Source: Yeosuana marina
GTDB lineage: Bacteria > Bacteroidota > Bacteroidia > Flavobacteriales > Flavobacteriaceae
DNA: 64,000 bases
Assembly (NCBI RefSeq): GCF_011762485.1
Contig: NZ_JAAKGI010000003.1
Coordinates: forward strand, 310,001 to 374,000
Direction: 5' to 3'
Both the position numbers and the translations under genes were made by a program. Positions 1 through 9,669 of this stretch are shown one piece after another. Below the pieces are notes generated by a model that saw nothing but the letters and a program-made list of their open reading frames with translations, was not told the origin of the DNA and did not search any database. The stretch's first letter is position 1. Each line of letters opens with the position of its first letter.

Positions 1-2
1 CC

Positions 3-494
3 TTGAGTCAAGCGGCCAAAATGAATACTACCTATAATGTTTCAACCATTGTTTTTGCATTGGCATTAGTGCCATTAGCCTTAAAATTTGGAGGCAAAAA
101 AGTGTATGTTTTCAGTCTGTTTTTAACAGGAATAGCGATGCTTAGTATTCCATATATTCATGATCCTTTGTTGGTTATTTTGCCTATGGTTTTATTTGGG
201 ATTGGTTGGGCAGCTATGATGGGAATTCCATATTCAATGGTGTCTAAAATAGTTCCTCAAGAACGGCGAGGTGTTTATATGGGAATATTAAATATGATGA
301 TCGTTATTCCTATGGGTATTCAAACGGTAACATTTGGGCCGATAGTAAAAAACTTATTAAACGACAGTGCCATTAGTGCTATTTTATTTGGTGGCGTATT
401 TTTTATCATTTCGGGTGTTTTGGCTTTGCGTTTAAAAGAGCCTGAAACAGATAATGAGAGTGATTCCTTTATACCATCTGCCGGTGGGCATTAA
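3..494 (+). CDS. MFS transporter, C-terminal part (cut by window edge)
   Basis: This is the C-terminal 163 residues of a major facilitator superfamily permease; the first half lies upstream of the window. The visible part is strongly hydrophobic, with about four or five membrane segments. It contains an MFS-like loop (IVPQERRGVYMGILNMM) in which a charged turn precedes a helix. The pattern resembles the GPH/SLC45-type sugar symporters found beside glycosidase genes in Bacteroidetes, though that subfamily call is inference. The TTG at position 3 is merely in frame and is not proposed as the true start. The gene ends 15 bp before another MFS gene and heads a cluster with a trehalase and a GH13 enzyme, so a disaccharide substrate is likely. 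The tail is polar (EPETDNESDS) and cytoplasmic. Confidence 0.85.
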   Translation: MSQAAKMNTTYNVSTIVFALALVPLALKFGGKKVYVFSLFLTGIAMLSIPYIHDPLLVILPMVLFGIGWAAMMGIPYSMVSKIVPQERRGVYMGILNMMIVIPMGIQTVTFGPIVKNLLNDSAISAILFGGVFFIISGVLALRLKEPETDNESDSFIPSAGGH

Positions 495-509
495 TGTTAA
501 ATATAGAAT

Positions 510-1736
510 ATGAAAAACCTAGGTATAAAAATATCAATTTTTCTTAATTACTTTGTGTTTGCTATTTTACTTAATAGTGTCGGCATTGTTATTGCAAAGT
601 CAATTAACGTATACCATGTCAGTGAATCTCAAGCATCACTTTTAGAAGCGTTTAAAGATTTGCCAATAGCAATTGTTTCTTTTTTAATAGCCTCTTTTCT
701 ACCGAGATTTGGATATAAAAAGGCTATGTTAGGTGGTTTGGTACTTGTGTTCTTTGGATGTTTAGTAATGATTTTTGGAAATTCATTTGTTTACACCAAA
801 ATATTATTCTTATCTATCGGAATCAGTTTTGCATTAATAAAACTTTCTGTTTACTCATTGATTGGGATCGTTACAGAAACAAAAAAGGAGCATTCTTCCT
901 TAATGAGTTCGATTGAAGGCTTTTTCATGGTAGGTATTGCGGTAGCTTATATGTTATTTCCAGCGTTTTATTCAGATGATGAAAATTCATGGCTAAATGT
1001 ATATTATCTTTTATGTGGACTTATTTTAATCTCATTTATATTTCTTCTCTTTTCTAAAATTGAATATAAAGTTGAAGCTATTGGTTCTAGTTTAAAAGAA
1101 GACCTAATGGAGTCGGTTAAATTGATGGTTATTCCTTTAGTTCTAGTTTTTATTATTTCGGCTTTTTTGTTTGTAATGATAGAGCAGGGTATTATGACTT
1201 GGCTGCCAAGGTTTAATGAAAAGATATTTTTATTTTCTGAAAAACTTAGCGTTAGAATGGCAATTATATTTGCTTTATCACTAGCTCTAGGGAGATTCGT
1301 TGCTGGTTACCTTACAAAAAGAATGTCTTGGGTGTATCTTGTAATTATATGTATTGTAATTTCTGGAGCAATTTTATTAATTGTATTACCACAATTAAAT
1401 GTAGATGTTAACACATTAGCTAAAATTGAAAGCATTGCAGATGTGCCATTATTAGGATTTATTCTTCCATTAATTGGATTGTTTATTGCTCCCATTTATC
1501 CATTATTAAACTCAACTGTTTTAAGTTCATTGCCTAAAAGCTTGCATTCTCCAATGTCAGGTTTAATTATCATATTTTCTGCATTAGGAGGTACTATCGG
1601 ATCAAGAATTGTGGGTGAATTATTTGAAAGTATTGGAGGCGCGAAAGCTTTTTATTTTTTATTAATTCCAATGATATTATTAATACTATTTGTGATATTG
1701 ATAGATAGAATGTCTAAAAAACAAGTTGCTCTTTAG
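510..1736 (+). CDS. MFS transporter
   Basis: A complete 408-residue major facilitator superfamily permease with about twelve hydrophobic segments and a central cytoplasmic loop near residues 180-200. The N-terminal half carries the GxxxDxP-like region in altered form (LLEAFKDLPIAIVSF) and the basic turn after helix 2 (LPRFGYKKAM). It lies 15 bp after another MFS gene and touches the trehalase gene, whose ATG at 1738 follows this stop directly, so the genes are probably co-transcribed. By context it may move trehalose, its glucose product or a related sugar; the sequence alone does not give the substrate. Confidence 0.85.
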   Translation: MKNLGIKISIFLNYFVFAILLNSVGIVIAKSINVYHVSESQASLLEAFKDLPIAIVSFLIASFLPRFGYKKAMLGGLVLVFFGCLVMIFGNSFVYTKILFLSIGISFALIKLSVYSLIGIVTETKKEHSSLMSSIEGFFMVGIAVAYMLFPAFYSDDENSWLNVYYLLCGLILISFIFLLFSKIEYKVEAIGSSLKEDLMESVKLMVIPLVLVFIISAFLFVMIEQGIMTWLPRFNEKIFLFSEKLSVRMAIIFALSLALGRFVAGYLTKRMSWVYLVIICIVISGAILLIVLPQLNVDVNTLAKIESIADVPLLGFILPLIGLFIAPIYPLLNSTVLSSLPKSLHSPMSGLIIIFSALGGTIGSRIVGELFESIGGAKAFYFLLIPMILLILFVILIDRMSKKQVAL

Positions 1737-1737
1737 G

Positions 1738-3594
1738 ATGATGATATTCCGCTTAAATATAGAAGATACTTTAAATAAATTATTACATCAAGAAGACACC
1801 GATGGTGATAAAAAAATAACCATTGAAGATAAAGGACCAAAGGTCTTTAAAATTTCAGCTGTTTCTGGCGAAGATTATGTAGTTAAAGGCACGTATCATC
1901 TTTCTAATTTATTACAAGAGTTAGTAATTGCTAAAAATGAAGGGATGGAGATAGCAGAAATTCCTTTATCCAAAATAGAAGAACCACCTGTTAATCGTAT
2001 TTCAAGAATGATTAAGGATTATTTTTGGAAAGGACTCACCAGAACTATAGATGAAAAAGGTATTTTAGGGCTCCTTCATGACACTAAAAACAAAACACTT
2101 ACCTCAAATAAACTAAGAATATACACCCCATATAACGACTCTTTAGCATTCAATTATTATAAAAATCTTGAAATATCATTACCTATTGAGGTTATTCAAC
2201 TTCCAGAAACTATAACACCTCAGTTTGTTAAATCAATAAACAATAAGTCAGGAATATTATCATTAAAAATAGAGAAACAACATAATCATATTGAAGGTGT
2301 TCCTTTTGTGGTTCCTGGAGGTAGATTTAATGAAATGTATGGTTGGGATAGTTATTTTGAATCTATTGGTTTGTTAATAGATGGAAAAGTTGAATTGGTT
2401 AAAGCAATGGCTGATAATTTTCAGTATGAAATTGAGAATTATGGTAAAATTTTAAACGCGAATCGATCCTATTATTTGACCAGAACGCAGCCCCCTTTTT
2501 ATACCAGCTTAATTAGAGAGGTTTTTGAAATCACCCAAGATAAAGAATGGTTAAAAAGCCACCTTACTACCGCCATTAAAGAATATGAAACTGTTTGGAT
2601 GGTTGAAGGTAAACGGCTTACGGATAATGGTCTTAATAGATACTTAGCTGAAGGTATTGGTTTTCCACCCGAATGCGAAGAGGGTCATTTTGATTCAATA
2701 ATAAAGCCTTTTGCAGATGAATTAAATAGGTCTATTAGAGATTATGAAAAAGACTATGCAAACGGTATTATTTCAAATGATGCATTAGATACTTATTTCA
2801 TTCATGATAGAACGGTTAGGGAATCAGGGCACGATACTTCATATCGTATTGAAGGAATTTGTGCCGATTTAAATCTGGTTGAACTCAATGCTATGTTGTA
2901 TAAATATGAAACAGATTTTTCAGAAATAATTGAAACCGAGTTTAAAGATAATTTTAAGGAGTATACTGCTACTTATTGGAAAGAAAAAGCAAATGCTAGA
3001 AAAGTAGCCGTTAATAAAAATTTATGGAACGAAAGTAAAGGAATGTATTTTGATTACAATGTGGTTACTAAAAAGCAATCAAATTTTGTTGCCGCAACAA
3101 CCTTAACTCCTTTGTGGTCAAATTTATGTTCACAACATCAGGCAGAACAACTTGTTAAAACTGCTATACCCTTATTAAAAGAAAAAGGCGGAATTGCAGG
3201 TAGTACTAAGTCAAGTATTGATGACATTTCAAAAAATCAACCCCAACGGCAATGGGATTATCCCAACGGTTGGGCACCCCATCAAATGATGATTTGGAAA
3301 GGATTACTTAACTATGGTTTTGTAGATGACGCTCAAGAATTAATTTATAGATGGCTATTCATGATTACCAAAAACGCTGTTGATTACAATGGTACCATTC
3401 CTGAGAAATATGATGTTGTGGAAGCCACTCATAAAGTGTTTGCAGAATATGGTAATGTTGGAACCGATTTCGAATACATCTCACAAGAAGGATTTGGATG
3501 GATGAATGCCTCTTATCAATATGGGTTGTCACTATTAGAAAACAGCTATATAGAAAAACTAAATAATCTTGTTAAACCAGAGTTTATTTTTTAA
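1738..3594 (+). CDS. Trehalase, GH37, resembling fungal neutral trehalase
   Basis: Hydrolyses trehalose to two glucose molecules, probably in the cytoplasm because no signal peptide is seen. GH37 signatures are present: PGGRF at residues 193-197 followed by EMYGWDSY, NANRSYYLTR(T/S)QPPF, the ESGHD motif with likely catalytic acid D366, QWDYPNGWAP from 505, and PEKYD with likely catalytic base E556. Residues 20-31 read D-T-D-G-D-K-K-I-T-I-E-D, an EF-hand-like loop matching the calcium-binding loop I recall from yeast neutral trehalase Nth1. Similarity to the fungal enzyme continues along the chain (GTYHLSNLLQEL, RESGHDTSYR). The ATG at 1738 is preferred over an upstream in-frame TTG at 1726 that overlaps the previous gene. 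Length is 618 residues. It lacks the long phosphorylated N-terminal tail of yeast Nth1. Confidence 0.93.
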   Translation: MMIFRLNIEDTLNKLLHQEDTDGDKKITIEDKGPKVFKISAVSGEDYVVKGTYHLSNLLQELVIAKNEGMEIAEIPLSKIEEPPVNRISRMIKDYFWKGLTRTIDEKGILGLLHDTKNKTLTSNKLRIYTPYNDSLAFNYYKNLEISLPIEVIQLPETITPQFVKSINNKSGILSLKIEKQHNHIEGVPFVVPGGRFNEMYGWDSYFESIGLLIDGKVELVKAMADNFQYEIENYGKILNANRSYYLTRTQPPFYTSLIREVFEITQDKEWLKSHLTTAIKEYETVWMVEGKRLTDNGLNRYLAEGIGFPPECEEGHFDSIIKPFADELNRSIRDYEKDYANGIISNDALDTYFIHDRTVRESGHDTSYRIEGICADLNLVELNAMLYKYETDFSEIIETEFKDNFKEYTATYWKEKANARKVAVNKNLWNESKGMYFDYNVVTKKQSNFVAATTLTPLWSNLCSQHQAEQLVKTAIPLLKEKGGIAGSTKSSIDDISKNQPQRQWDYPNGWAPHQMMIWKGLLNYGFVDDAQELIYRWLFMITKNAVDYNGTIPEKYDVVEATHKVFAEYGNVGTDFEYISQEGFGWMNASYQYGLSLLENSYIEKLNNLVKPEFIF

Positions 3595-3602
3595 TATTTT
3601 AT

Positions 3603-4772
3603 ATGAATTCGCTCAAATTAATTTTATTCAAACCAAAATATTTCTCAGTAACTTGGGTATTCGCATCATTAAATATTTTGATTGGTACGTGGGTTTTGTA
3701 TATTCCATATGTAAAAGAAAAATTAGAATTAAATGATTCTGAAATCGGATTCGCCTTATTTTGTTTGGCATTGGGTATTTTGGTATTTCTTCCCTTGGTA
3801 CCATATATTATTAAAAAAATAGGTTTAGGAAAATACACTATTATCGGTGTTACCCTTTTTGCCATTGCTTTTATTGGTCCGTTAGTTGCCGTTAATTATA
3901 TATCACTATGTCTTTCATTGTTTATCGTTGGAATATTTTCCGGATCAACAGATGTAGCCATGAATACATTGGTTTCAGAAATTGAAAAACAAGATGATAA
4001 TAACTTCATGTCTGCCGCACATGGGTTTTTTAGTCTCGGAGGAGTTATTGGAGCCATGTTGGGCTCTATTTTAATGACATTTTTCATTTTACCCGTATAT
4101 CATATGATGATTATTGCTTCTTGTGTAATAGCAATAAATTTATGGTTATCAAAACATTATATCAAGATTAAAGAAAGTAACACTTCAGAAGAAAAGAAGA
4201 CCTTTCAATTATCTGCTTTTAAGCCCTTATTGGTCATCGCTTTTTTGGCGTTTGTAATTATGATTAGTGAAGGAGCAATAGAACATTGGAGCACTTTGTA
4301 TTTACTTGAGGTTGTTGAAATTTCACAAAAGAATCTGGCAGGATTAGGGTTTATTTTGTTTTCAACAACAATGACTTTGGGACGATTTTTTGGTGATGGT
4401 ATAAGTAAGAAAACAGGTTCGATTGGAATTATTTTACTCGGATGTCTTTTAGCAAGTATTGGATATTTGGGTGTTTTATTCAATGAGTTTATTGTAACTG
4501 TATTTGGATTTGGTTTAATAGGACTTGGTCTTTCGGTAATTGTGCCCGAATTGTTTAGAATCGCTGGAAAGACACATGGGGTTTCGGCTTCGACAAGCAT
4601 TTCTTTTGTATCAGGAGTCGGATTTATGGGTTTTTTAATAGGACCTGTTGCTTTGGGATTCGTTTCTGATGTTTACAGTCTTAAAATGAGTTTTTTAGTA
4701 CTATTTGTTTTAACTGTATCTGCACTGATTACTTCTTTATTTAAACTTAAAAAAACGGTGATTAGGGTATGA
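3603..4772 (+). CDS. MFS transporter, fucose-permease/YbjJ-like
   Basis: A complete 389-residue MFS permease with about twelve membrane segments. The overall look (early NILIGTWVLYIPYVKEKLELNDSEIGFALF, then STDVAMNTL and AHGFFSLGG) fits the FucP/YbjJ-like branch, in which the conserved D-x-x-MN helix and the H-x-x-x-SLGG helix are recognisable. It starts 8 bp after the trehalase stop and is followed 80 bp later by the GH13 gene. It is the third MFS transporter of the locus. A sugar or sugar-derived substrate is likely from context; export rather than uptake cannot be excluded. Confidence 0.85.
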   Translation: MNSLKLILFKPKYFSVTWVFASLNILIGTWVLYIPYVKEKLELNDSEIGFALFCLALGILVFLPLVPYIIKKIGLGKYTIIGVTLFAIAFIGPLVAVNYISLCLSLFIVGIFSGSTDVAMNTLVSEIEKQDDNNFMSAAHGFFSLGGVIGAMLGSILMTFFILPVYHMMIIASCVIAINLWLSKHYIKIKESNTSEEKKTFQLSAFKPLLVIAFLAFVIMISEGAIEHWSTLYLLEVVEISQKNLAGLGFILFSTTMTLGRFFGDGISKKTGSIGIILLGCLLASIGYLGVLFNEFIVTVFGFGLIGLGLSVIVPELFRIAGKTHGVSASTSISFVSGVGFMGFLIGPVALGFVSDVYSLKMSFLVLFVLTVSALITSLFKLKKTVIRV

Positions 4773-4852
4773 TGTATTCAAATGTTTAAAAAGATTACTA
4801 TAGCAAATCTAAATTTCACTTATAAATAAAGCTTTAAAAATAAACTCAAAAA

Positions 4853-6586
4853 ATGTCAAAAGAAAATAAAATAAGTAACGGAGTCATGCTAAATGCGTAC
4901 CCGGATAGTATTGGGATTAATTTACATGATATGGTTACCATGTTACAAATGCCAGAATTTAAGAATGCTTTTTCGTTGTTTTATGTGTTGCCAACTTTTT
5001 TTAATAGTGATTTAGATAGAGGGTTTTCTATTATTGATTATAATCTTAACGAGGAATTAGTTTCAAAAGACGATTTAAAAACTTTAGAAGACCTCAATAT
5101 TCAATTAAAATTTGATATTGTTTTAAATCATTTGTCAGTAGCATCACCTCAATTTAAAGATTTATTAAAACATGGGAATCAATCAAAATATAAGGACTTT
5201 TTTATTGATTGGAATAACTTTTGGGAAGGACATGGTGCTATGGGAGATGATGGTGTTATAATACCAAAAGAAGAATTTCTCAATAAATTATTTATGAGAA
5301 AATCTGGACTCCCCATATTAAAAGTGATGTTTCCAGATGGAACAGAAAAACCATATTGGAACACGTTCTATCAACAAATTACATACAATAAAATAACTCC
5401 TGATGATTTAAAAAACTTAAAAGAACTATCATCTAAACAAGTTCATTTTATTTGCGAAACAGTAAATCAAGCTATAGATAGCAATCAAGATATTTATACC
5501 ATAAATTTTGAAGATTGTAATCATTTAAAAAAGGACATACTGCAAATTGTAAATAAAAACCGTTCCTATTTAGGACAAATGGATGTGAATGCCAATTCAG
5601 AATTGGTATGGGATTTTTACGAGGAAACATTGCGAAAAGTTAGTGGTTTTGGAGGGAATATATTAAGGCTAGATGCTTTTGCCTATTTACATAAGGAAAT
5701 TGGACAGTCAAACTTTTTTAATAAACCAGGTACGTGGGAACATCTTGAGCGTATTAAACAAATTGCAGAAAAGAATAAGTTAACACTTTTACCAGAAATT
5801 CATGCTGAATATGGATTGCATTTGCATGATGAGGTTGCTAAAAAGGGTTATCATATCTACGATTTTTTCCTTCCAGGATTAATTATTAATACCATTGAAA
5901 AATCTAATAGTAAAGCACTTATAACTTGGGCTCAAGAAATTATAAGTAAAGGTTATAAAACGGTTAATATGTTGGGGTGTCATGATGGGATACCTGTGCT
6001 AGATTTAAAAGGTAAAGAGATAAACGGAATTTATAATAAAGGTTTGTTGGAGGATGTGGAGATTGAAGGTGTTATGAATAAAATTATCGAACGCGGTGGT
6101 CGAGTAAAAAACTTGTATGACGCATCAGGAAATAAGATTTCATATTATCAAGTCAATGCAACATTCTTTAGCGCTTTAGGTGAAGATGAGCAAAAACTGT
6201 TATTAGCTAGAGCTATTCAATTGTTTATGCCTGGAATTCCTCAAATATGGTATTTAGATCTTTTTGCAGGAAAAAATAATTATGAAGCTGCCGATAAAGG
6301 TGGAAGTGCCGGGCATAAAGAAATTAATAGAACAACATTAAGCATGCAAGATATTGAAGATGGTTTAAAAACAGATGTTGTTAAAAAACAGTTAGAAATT
6401 ATACGATTAAGAAATACTTCAAAAGCTTTTTCAGGAACTGTAAAAATTAATGAAACTTCTTCTAACGAAATAGATATTAAATGGATGAATCAAAATGAAC
6501 AAGCCCATTTAAAAGTAAATCTTCAAAACAAAGCGTTTACCATTAGTTACTCAGAGAATGATTTATCTAAAATAATGACTTTTTAA
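4853..6586 (+). CDS. GH13_18-type sucrose phosphorylase-like enzyme
   Basis: A 577-residue alpha-amylase-family protein resembling the sucrose phosphorylase subfamily. The likely nucleophile is D274 in LRLDAFAYL, the acid/base is E315 in LPEIH, and the third acid is D378 in CHDG. The AGKNNYEAADKGG and EINRTTLS stretches match the phosphorylase C-terminal region. The family transfers glucose from sucrose, sucrose-6-phosphate, glucosylglycerol or glucosylglycerate to phosphate, giving glucose-1-phosphate. There is no signal peptide, so it is probably cytoplasmic. Region IV reads LGCHDGIP where I recall LDTHDGIG in characterised sucrose phosphorylases, so the acceptor-side substrate is uncertain. 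It sits last in the trehalase/MFS cluster, after an 80-bp gap without a clear terminator. Confidence 0.8.
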   Translation: MSKENKISNGVMLNAYPDSIGINLHDMVTMLQMPEFKNAFSLFYVLPTFFNSDLDRGFSIIDYNLNEELVSKDDLKTLEDLNIQLKFDIVLNHLSVASPQFKDLLKHGNQSKYKDFFIDWNNFWEGHGAMGDDGVIIPKEEFLNKLFMRKSGLPILKVMFPDGTEKPYWNTFYQQITYNKITPDDLKNLKELSSKQVHFICETVNQAIDSNQDIYTINFEDCNHLKKDILQIVNKNRSYLGQMDVNANSELVWDFYEETLRKVSGFGGNILRLDAFAYLHKEIGQSNFFNKPGTWEHLERIKQIAEKNKLTLLPEIHAEYGLHLHDEVAKKGYHIYDFFLPGLIINTIEKSNSKALITWAQEIISKGYKTVNMLGCHDGIPVLDLKGKEINGIYNKGLLEDVEIEGVMNKIIERGGRVKNLYDASGNKISYYQVNATFFSALGEDEQKLLLARAIQLFMPGIPQIWYLDLFAGKNNYEAADKGGSAGHKEINRTTLSMQDIEDGLKTDVVKKQLEIIRLRNTSKAFSGTVKINETSSNEIDIKWMNQNEQAHLKVNLQNKAFTISYSENDLSKIMTF

Positions 6587-6700
6587 TATCATATTGCTAA
6601 TTATTCTTTAGTCTTACTAACTATTGTTCAAAGTAAAATTTAGACTCAATTAGTGTTGTCAAAAATTTGAAAGATTAAGGTTTTCCTTGCGTAGGTTTGT

Positions 6701-6708
6701 TATCTTTG
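6701..6708 (+). promoter_or_regulatory. Probable -7 element of maeB promoter
   Basis: TATCTTTG matches the Bacteroidetes housekeeping -7 consensus TAnnTTTG and lies 28 bp before the maeB ATG. No TTG is found at the usual 17-20 nt spacing upstream, so only the -7 half is supported. The remainder of the 149-bp gap after the GH13 gene shows no other convincing element. Confidence 0.5.
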
Positions 6709-6735
6709 TTATTCACATTTCCAAACTAAACTAAA

Positions 6736-9036
6736 ATGAGTAAGCAAAGTAAACGAAGAGAAGCCCTTATATATCATGCTAAACCAACTCCTGGAAAAAT
6801 TAAAGTTGTACCTACCAAAAAATACGCCACACAAAGAGACTTGTCTTTAGCGTATTCGCCGGGTGTTGCTGAACCTTGTTTAGAAATTGAAAAAGATATA
6901 AAAAATGTATATAAATATACAGCAAAAGGAAACTTAGTAGCTGTTATTTCAAATGGAACAGCTGTTTTAGGATTAGGAAATATTGGTCCAGAAGCTTCTA
7001 AACCTGTTATGGAAGGAAAAGGCTTGCTATTCAAAATTTTTGCTGATATTGATGTGTTTGATATTGAGGTTGGTACCGAGAATGTTGAAGAGTTTATTCA
7101 AACTGTGAAAATGATTGCGCCAACTTTTGGAGGTATTAATTTAGAAGATATTAAAGCTCCCGAAGCATTTGAAATAGAAAAACGTTTAAAAGAAGAACTC
7201 AATATTCCTGTAATGCATGACGACCAGCACGGAACAGCTATTATTTCTGCTGCAGCGTTGTTAAACGCCATAGAGCTTTCAAAAAAGAAAATAGAAGAGG
7301 TTAAAATAGTTGTCAATGGCGCTGGAGCCGCCGCTATTTCATGTACACGTTTATATCAGGCGTTTGGTGCTAGACGCGAAAATGTGGTGATGGTTGATAG
7401 TAAAGGTGTTATTAGAAATGATCGAGACAATTTAACCGATGAAAAAGCTGAATATTCTACAGAAAGAGATATCCACACTTTAGCGGAAGCCATGAAAGAT
7501 GCCGATGTGTTTATCGGGTTGTCAAAGGCAGATACGGTACTTCCAGAAATGCTTAAGTCTATGGCAAAAAATCCAATAGTATTTGCGATGGCAAATCCGG
7601 ATCCTGAAATAGCTTACAGCAAAGCCATTGCTACGCGTAAGGATATTATCATGGCAACGGGCAGAAGTGATCATCCTAATCAAGTAAATAATGTATTAGG
7701 GTTTCCATATATTTTTCGAGGCGCTTTAGATGTAAGAGCTACAAAAATAAACGAAGCTATGAAAATGGCAGCCGTTAAAGCTTTGGCTAACTTAGCTAAA
7801 GAACCAGTTCCAGAACAAGTTAATATTGCTTATGGTGAAACAAAATTAACCTTTGGAAAAGAATACATTATTCCAAAACCTTTTGATCCTCGTTTAATTG
7901 CAGAAGTTCCTCCTGCTGTAGCCAAAGCAGCTATGGAAAGTGGTGTTGCTACAGAACCAATAACAGATTGGGAGAAGTATAGAGAGTCACTTCTTGAAAG
8001 AATGGGTTCTGATAATAAAATAGTTAGGCTGTTAATGAACCGTTCTAAGCTAGACCCAAAACGTGTTGTGTTTGCTGAAGGCGATCAGTTATCTGTGCTT
8101 AAAGCGGCTCAAATTGCTCATGATGAAGGTATTGCAAAACCAATTTTACTGGGTAGAGAAGCAACAATTAGGCGTCTTATGAAGGAGATTGAGTTTGATT
8201 CTTCAGATGTTCTTATTGTTGACCCAAAATCAGAGCATGAAAATAAAAGGAAGAACCGTTATGCTAAGGTTTATTGGGAACAGAGGAAACGACGCGGCGT
8301 TACCTATTATGCGGCGCAACGTTTGATGCGTGAACGTAATTATTTTGCTGCTATGATGGTTAATGAAGGAGACGCAGACGCGTTGATTTCAGGTTATTCA
8401 AGAAATTATCCATCGGTAGTTAAGCCCATGTTAGAACTTATTGGTTTGGCTCCTGGTGCTAATAGAGTTGCTACGACAAATATTATGATGACCAAAAGAG
8501 GTCCCTTATTTTTAAGTGACACCTCTATAAATATTAACCCTTCTGCAAAAGAATTAGCAAAAATTGCACAAATGACGTCTAGGGTTGTTAAAATGTTTGG
8601 TATGGAACCCGTTATGGCATTGACTTCATATTCAAATTTTGGGTCTTCAAACCATCCAGAAGCTGCAAAAATGAGAGAAGCTGTTTCTTTTTTACATCGT
8701 CATTATCCAGATATGATTGTCGATGGAGAATTACAAACCGATTTTGCGTTAAATGATGAGATGCTTAAAGAACGTTTTCCGTTTTCAAAATTGGTAGGTA
8801 AAAAAGTGAATGCTTTGATTTTTCCAAACTTAGATTCTGCTAATATTACCTATAAACTTTTAAAGGAATTAAATGAAGCTGAATCTATTGGACCTATTAT
8901 GATGGGTATGCGCAAACCAGTTCACATTTTACAGTTAGGAGCAAGTGTTGATGAGATTGTTAATATGACGGCTGTTGCGGTTGTTGATGCTCAAAACAAA
9001 GAAAAAAGGGAACAAGAAAAGGGAGGTCAGAAATAA
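6736..9036 (+). CDS. maeB: NADP-dependent malic enzyme with phosphotransacetylase-like domain
   Basis: Oxidatively decarboxylates malate to pyruvate, giving NADPH. The 766-residue length and two-part build are those of MaeB. The N-terminal malic enzyme domain covers about residues 15-425 ([21 protein letters not shown], the nucleotide fold [12 protein letters not shown] and MANPDPEI). A C-terminal phosphate acetyltransferase-like domain covers about 430-755 ([36 protein letters not shown]). In MaeB proteins the C-terminal domain usually acts as a regulatory acetyl-CoA-sensing unit. It is preceded by a -7 element at 6701. It is likely a stand-alone unit, with ruvA following after 48 bp. Confidence 0.96.
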   Translation: MSKQSKRREALIYHAKPTPGKIKVVPTKKYATQRDLSLAYSPGVAEPCLEIEKDIKNVYKYTAKGNLVAVISNGTAVLGLGNIGPEASKPVMEGKGLLFKIFADIDVFDIEVGTENVEEFIQTVKMIAPTFGGINLEDIKAPEAFEIEKRLKEELNIPVMHDDQHGTAIISAAALLNAIELSKKKIEEVKIVVNGAGAAAISCTRLYQAFGARRENVVMVDSKGVIRNDRDNLTDEKAEYSTERDIHTLAEAMKDADVFIGLSKADTVLPEMLKSMAKNPIVFAMANPDPEIAYSKAIATRKDIIMATGRSDHPNQVNNVLGFPYIFRGALDVRATKINEAMKMAAVKALANLAKEPVPEQVNIAYGETKLTFGKEYIIPKPFDPRLIAEVPPAVAKAAMESGVATEPITDWEKYRESLLERMGSDNKIVRLLMNRSKLDPKRVVFAEGDQLSVLKAAQIAHDEGIAKPILLGREATIRRLMKEIEFDSSDVLIVDPKSEHENKRKNRYAKVYWEQRKRRGVTYYAAQRLMRERNYFAAMMVNEGDADALISGYSRNYPSVVKPMLELIGLAPGANRVATTNIMMTKRGPLFLSDTSININPSAKELAKIAQMTSRVVKMFGMEPVMALTSYSNFGSSNHPEAAKMREAVSFLHRHYPDMIVDGELQTDFALNDEMLKERFPFSKLVGKKVNALIFPNLDSANITYKLLKELNEAESIGPIMMGMRKPVHILQLGASVDEIVNMTAVAVVDAQNKEKREQEKGGQK

Positions 9037-9084
9037 TCCGTTTGTCGATAATTTTATTACTTTTGAGGGGTTAACTAATAGTAT

Positions 9085-9669
9085 TTGATGATAACGCATA
9101 TTCAAGGAAAACTTATAGAAAAAAATCCAACCGATGTAGTTATTGAATGTAATGGGGTTGGTTATATACTGAATATTTCACTACATACCTATTCGCAAAT
9201 TCCAGATAATGAGTCTTTAAAATTATATACACATCTTCAGGTTAAAGAAGATTCGCATACACTTTATGGATTTTCATCGTTGGCAGAACGAGAAATTTTT
9301 AGATTATTAATTTCGGTTAGTGGCATTGGTGCTAGTATAGCTCGCACTATGCTATCCTCTTTAACACCAAAACAAGTACGAGAAGGTATAGCGACTAGTG
9401 ATGTAGCTTTAATTCAATCTATAAAAGGTATTGGTGCTAAAACGGCACAGCGCGTTATCATTGATTTAAAGGATAAAATTTTAAAGATTTATGATATTGA
9501 TGAAGTTTCTATTTCAAAAGGCAATACCAATAAAGATGAGGCGTTATCTGCATTAGAAGTTCTTGGTTTTGTTAGGAAACAAGCAGAACGTGTTGTAGAT
9601 AAAATTATGATGACACAACCAGACGCTACTGTAGAAACCATTATTAAGCAAGCTTTAAAAAATTTATAA
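9085..9669 (+). CDS. ruvA: Holliday junction DNA helicase subunit RuvA
   Basis: Binds four-way DNA junctions and loads the RuvB motor for branch migration. The 194-residue length is normal. The N-terminal OB-fold (MITHIQGKLIEKNPTDVVIECNGVGY) is followed by the paired helix-hairpin-helix region (LLISVSGIGASIARTML and SIKGIGAKTAQRVIIDLKDK) and a C-terminal UBA-like RuvB-contacting domain (EALSALEVLGFVRKQAERVV). The frame also has an ATG codon pair at the start (ATGATA), and the first ATG is used here. The stop codon abuts the sprA start, and ruvA-sprA linkage is common in flavobacteria. Confidence 0.97.
   Translation: MMITHIQGKLIEKNPTDVVIECNGVGYILNISLHTYSQIPDNESLKLYTHLQVKEDSHTLYGFSSLAEREIFRLLISVSGIGASIARTMLSSLTPKQVREGIATSDVALIQSIKGIGAKTAQRVIIDLKDKILKIYDIDEVSISKGNTNKDEALSALEVLGFVRKQAERVVDKIMMTQPDATVETIIKQALKNL

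Noticed and set aside
4205..4600. 131-codon open frame on the minus strand inside the third MFS gene
   Set aside because: It is antisense to a conserved transporter, has biased Pro/Asn/Ile composition and no family resemblance.
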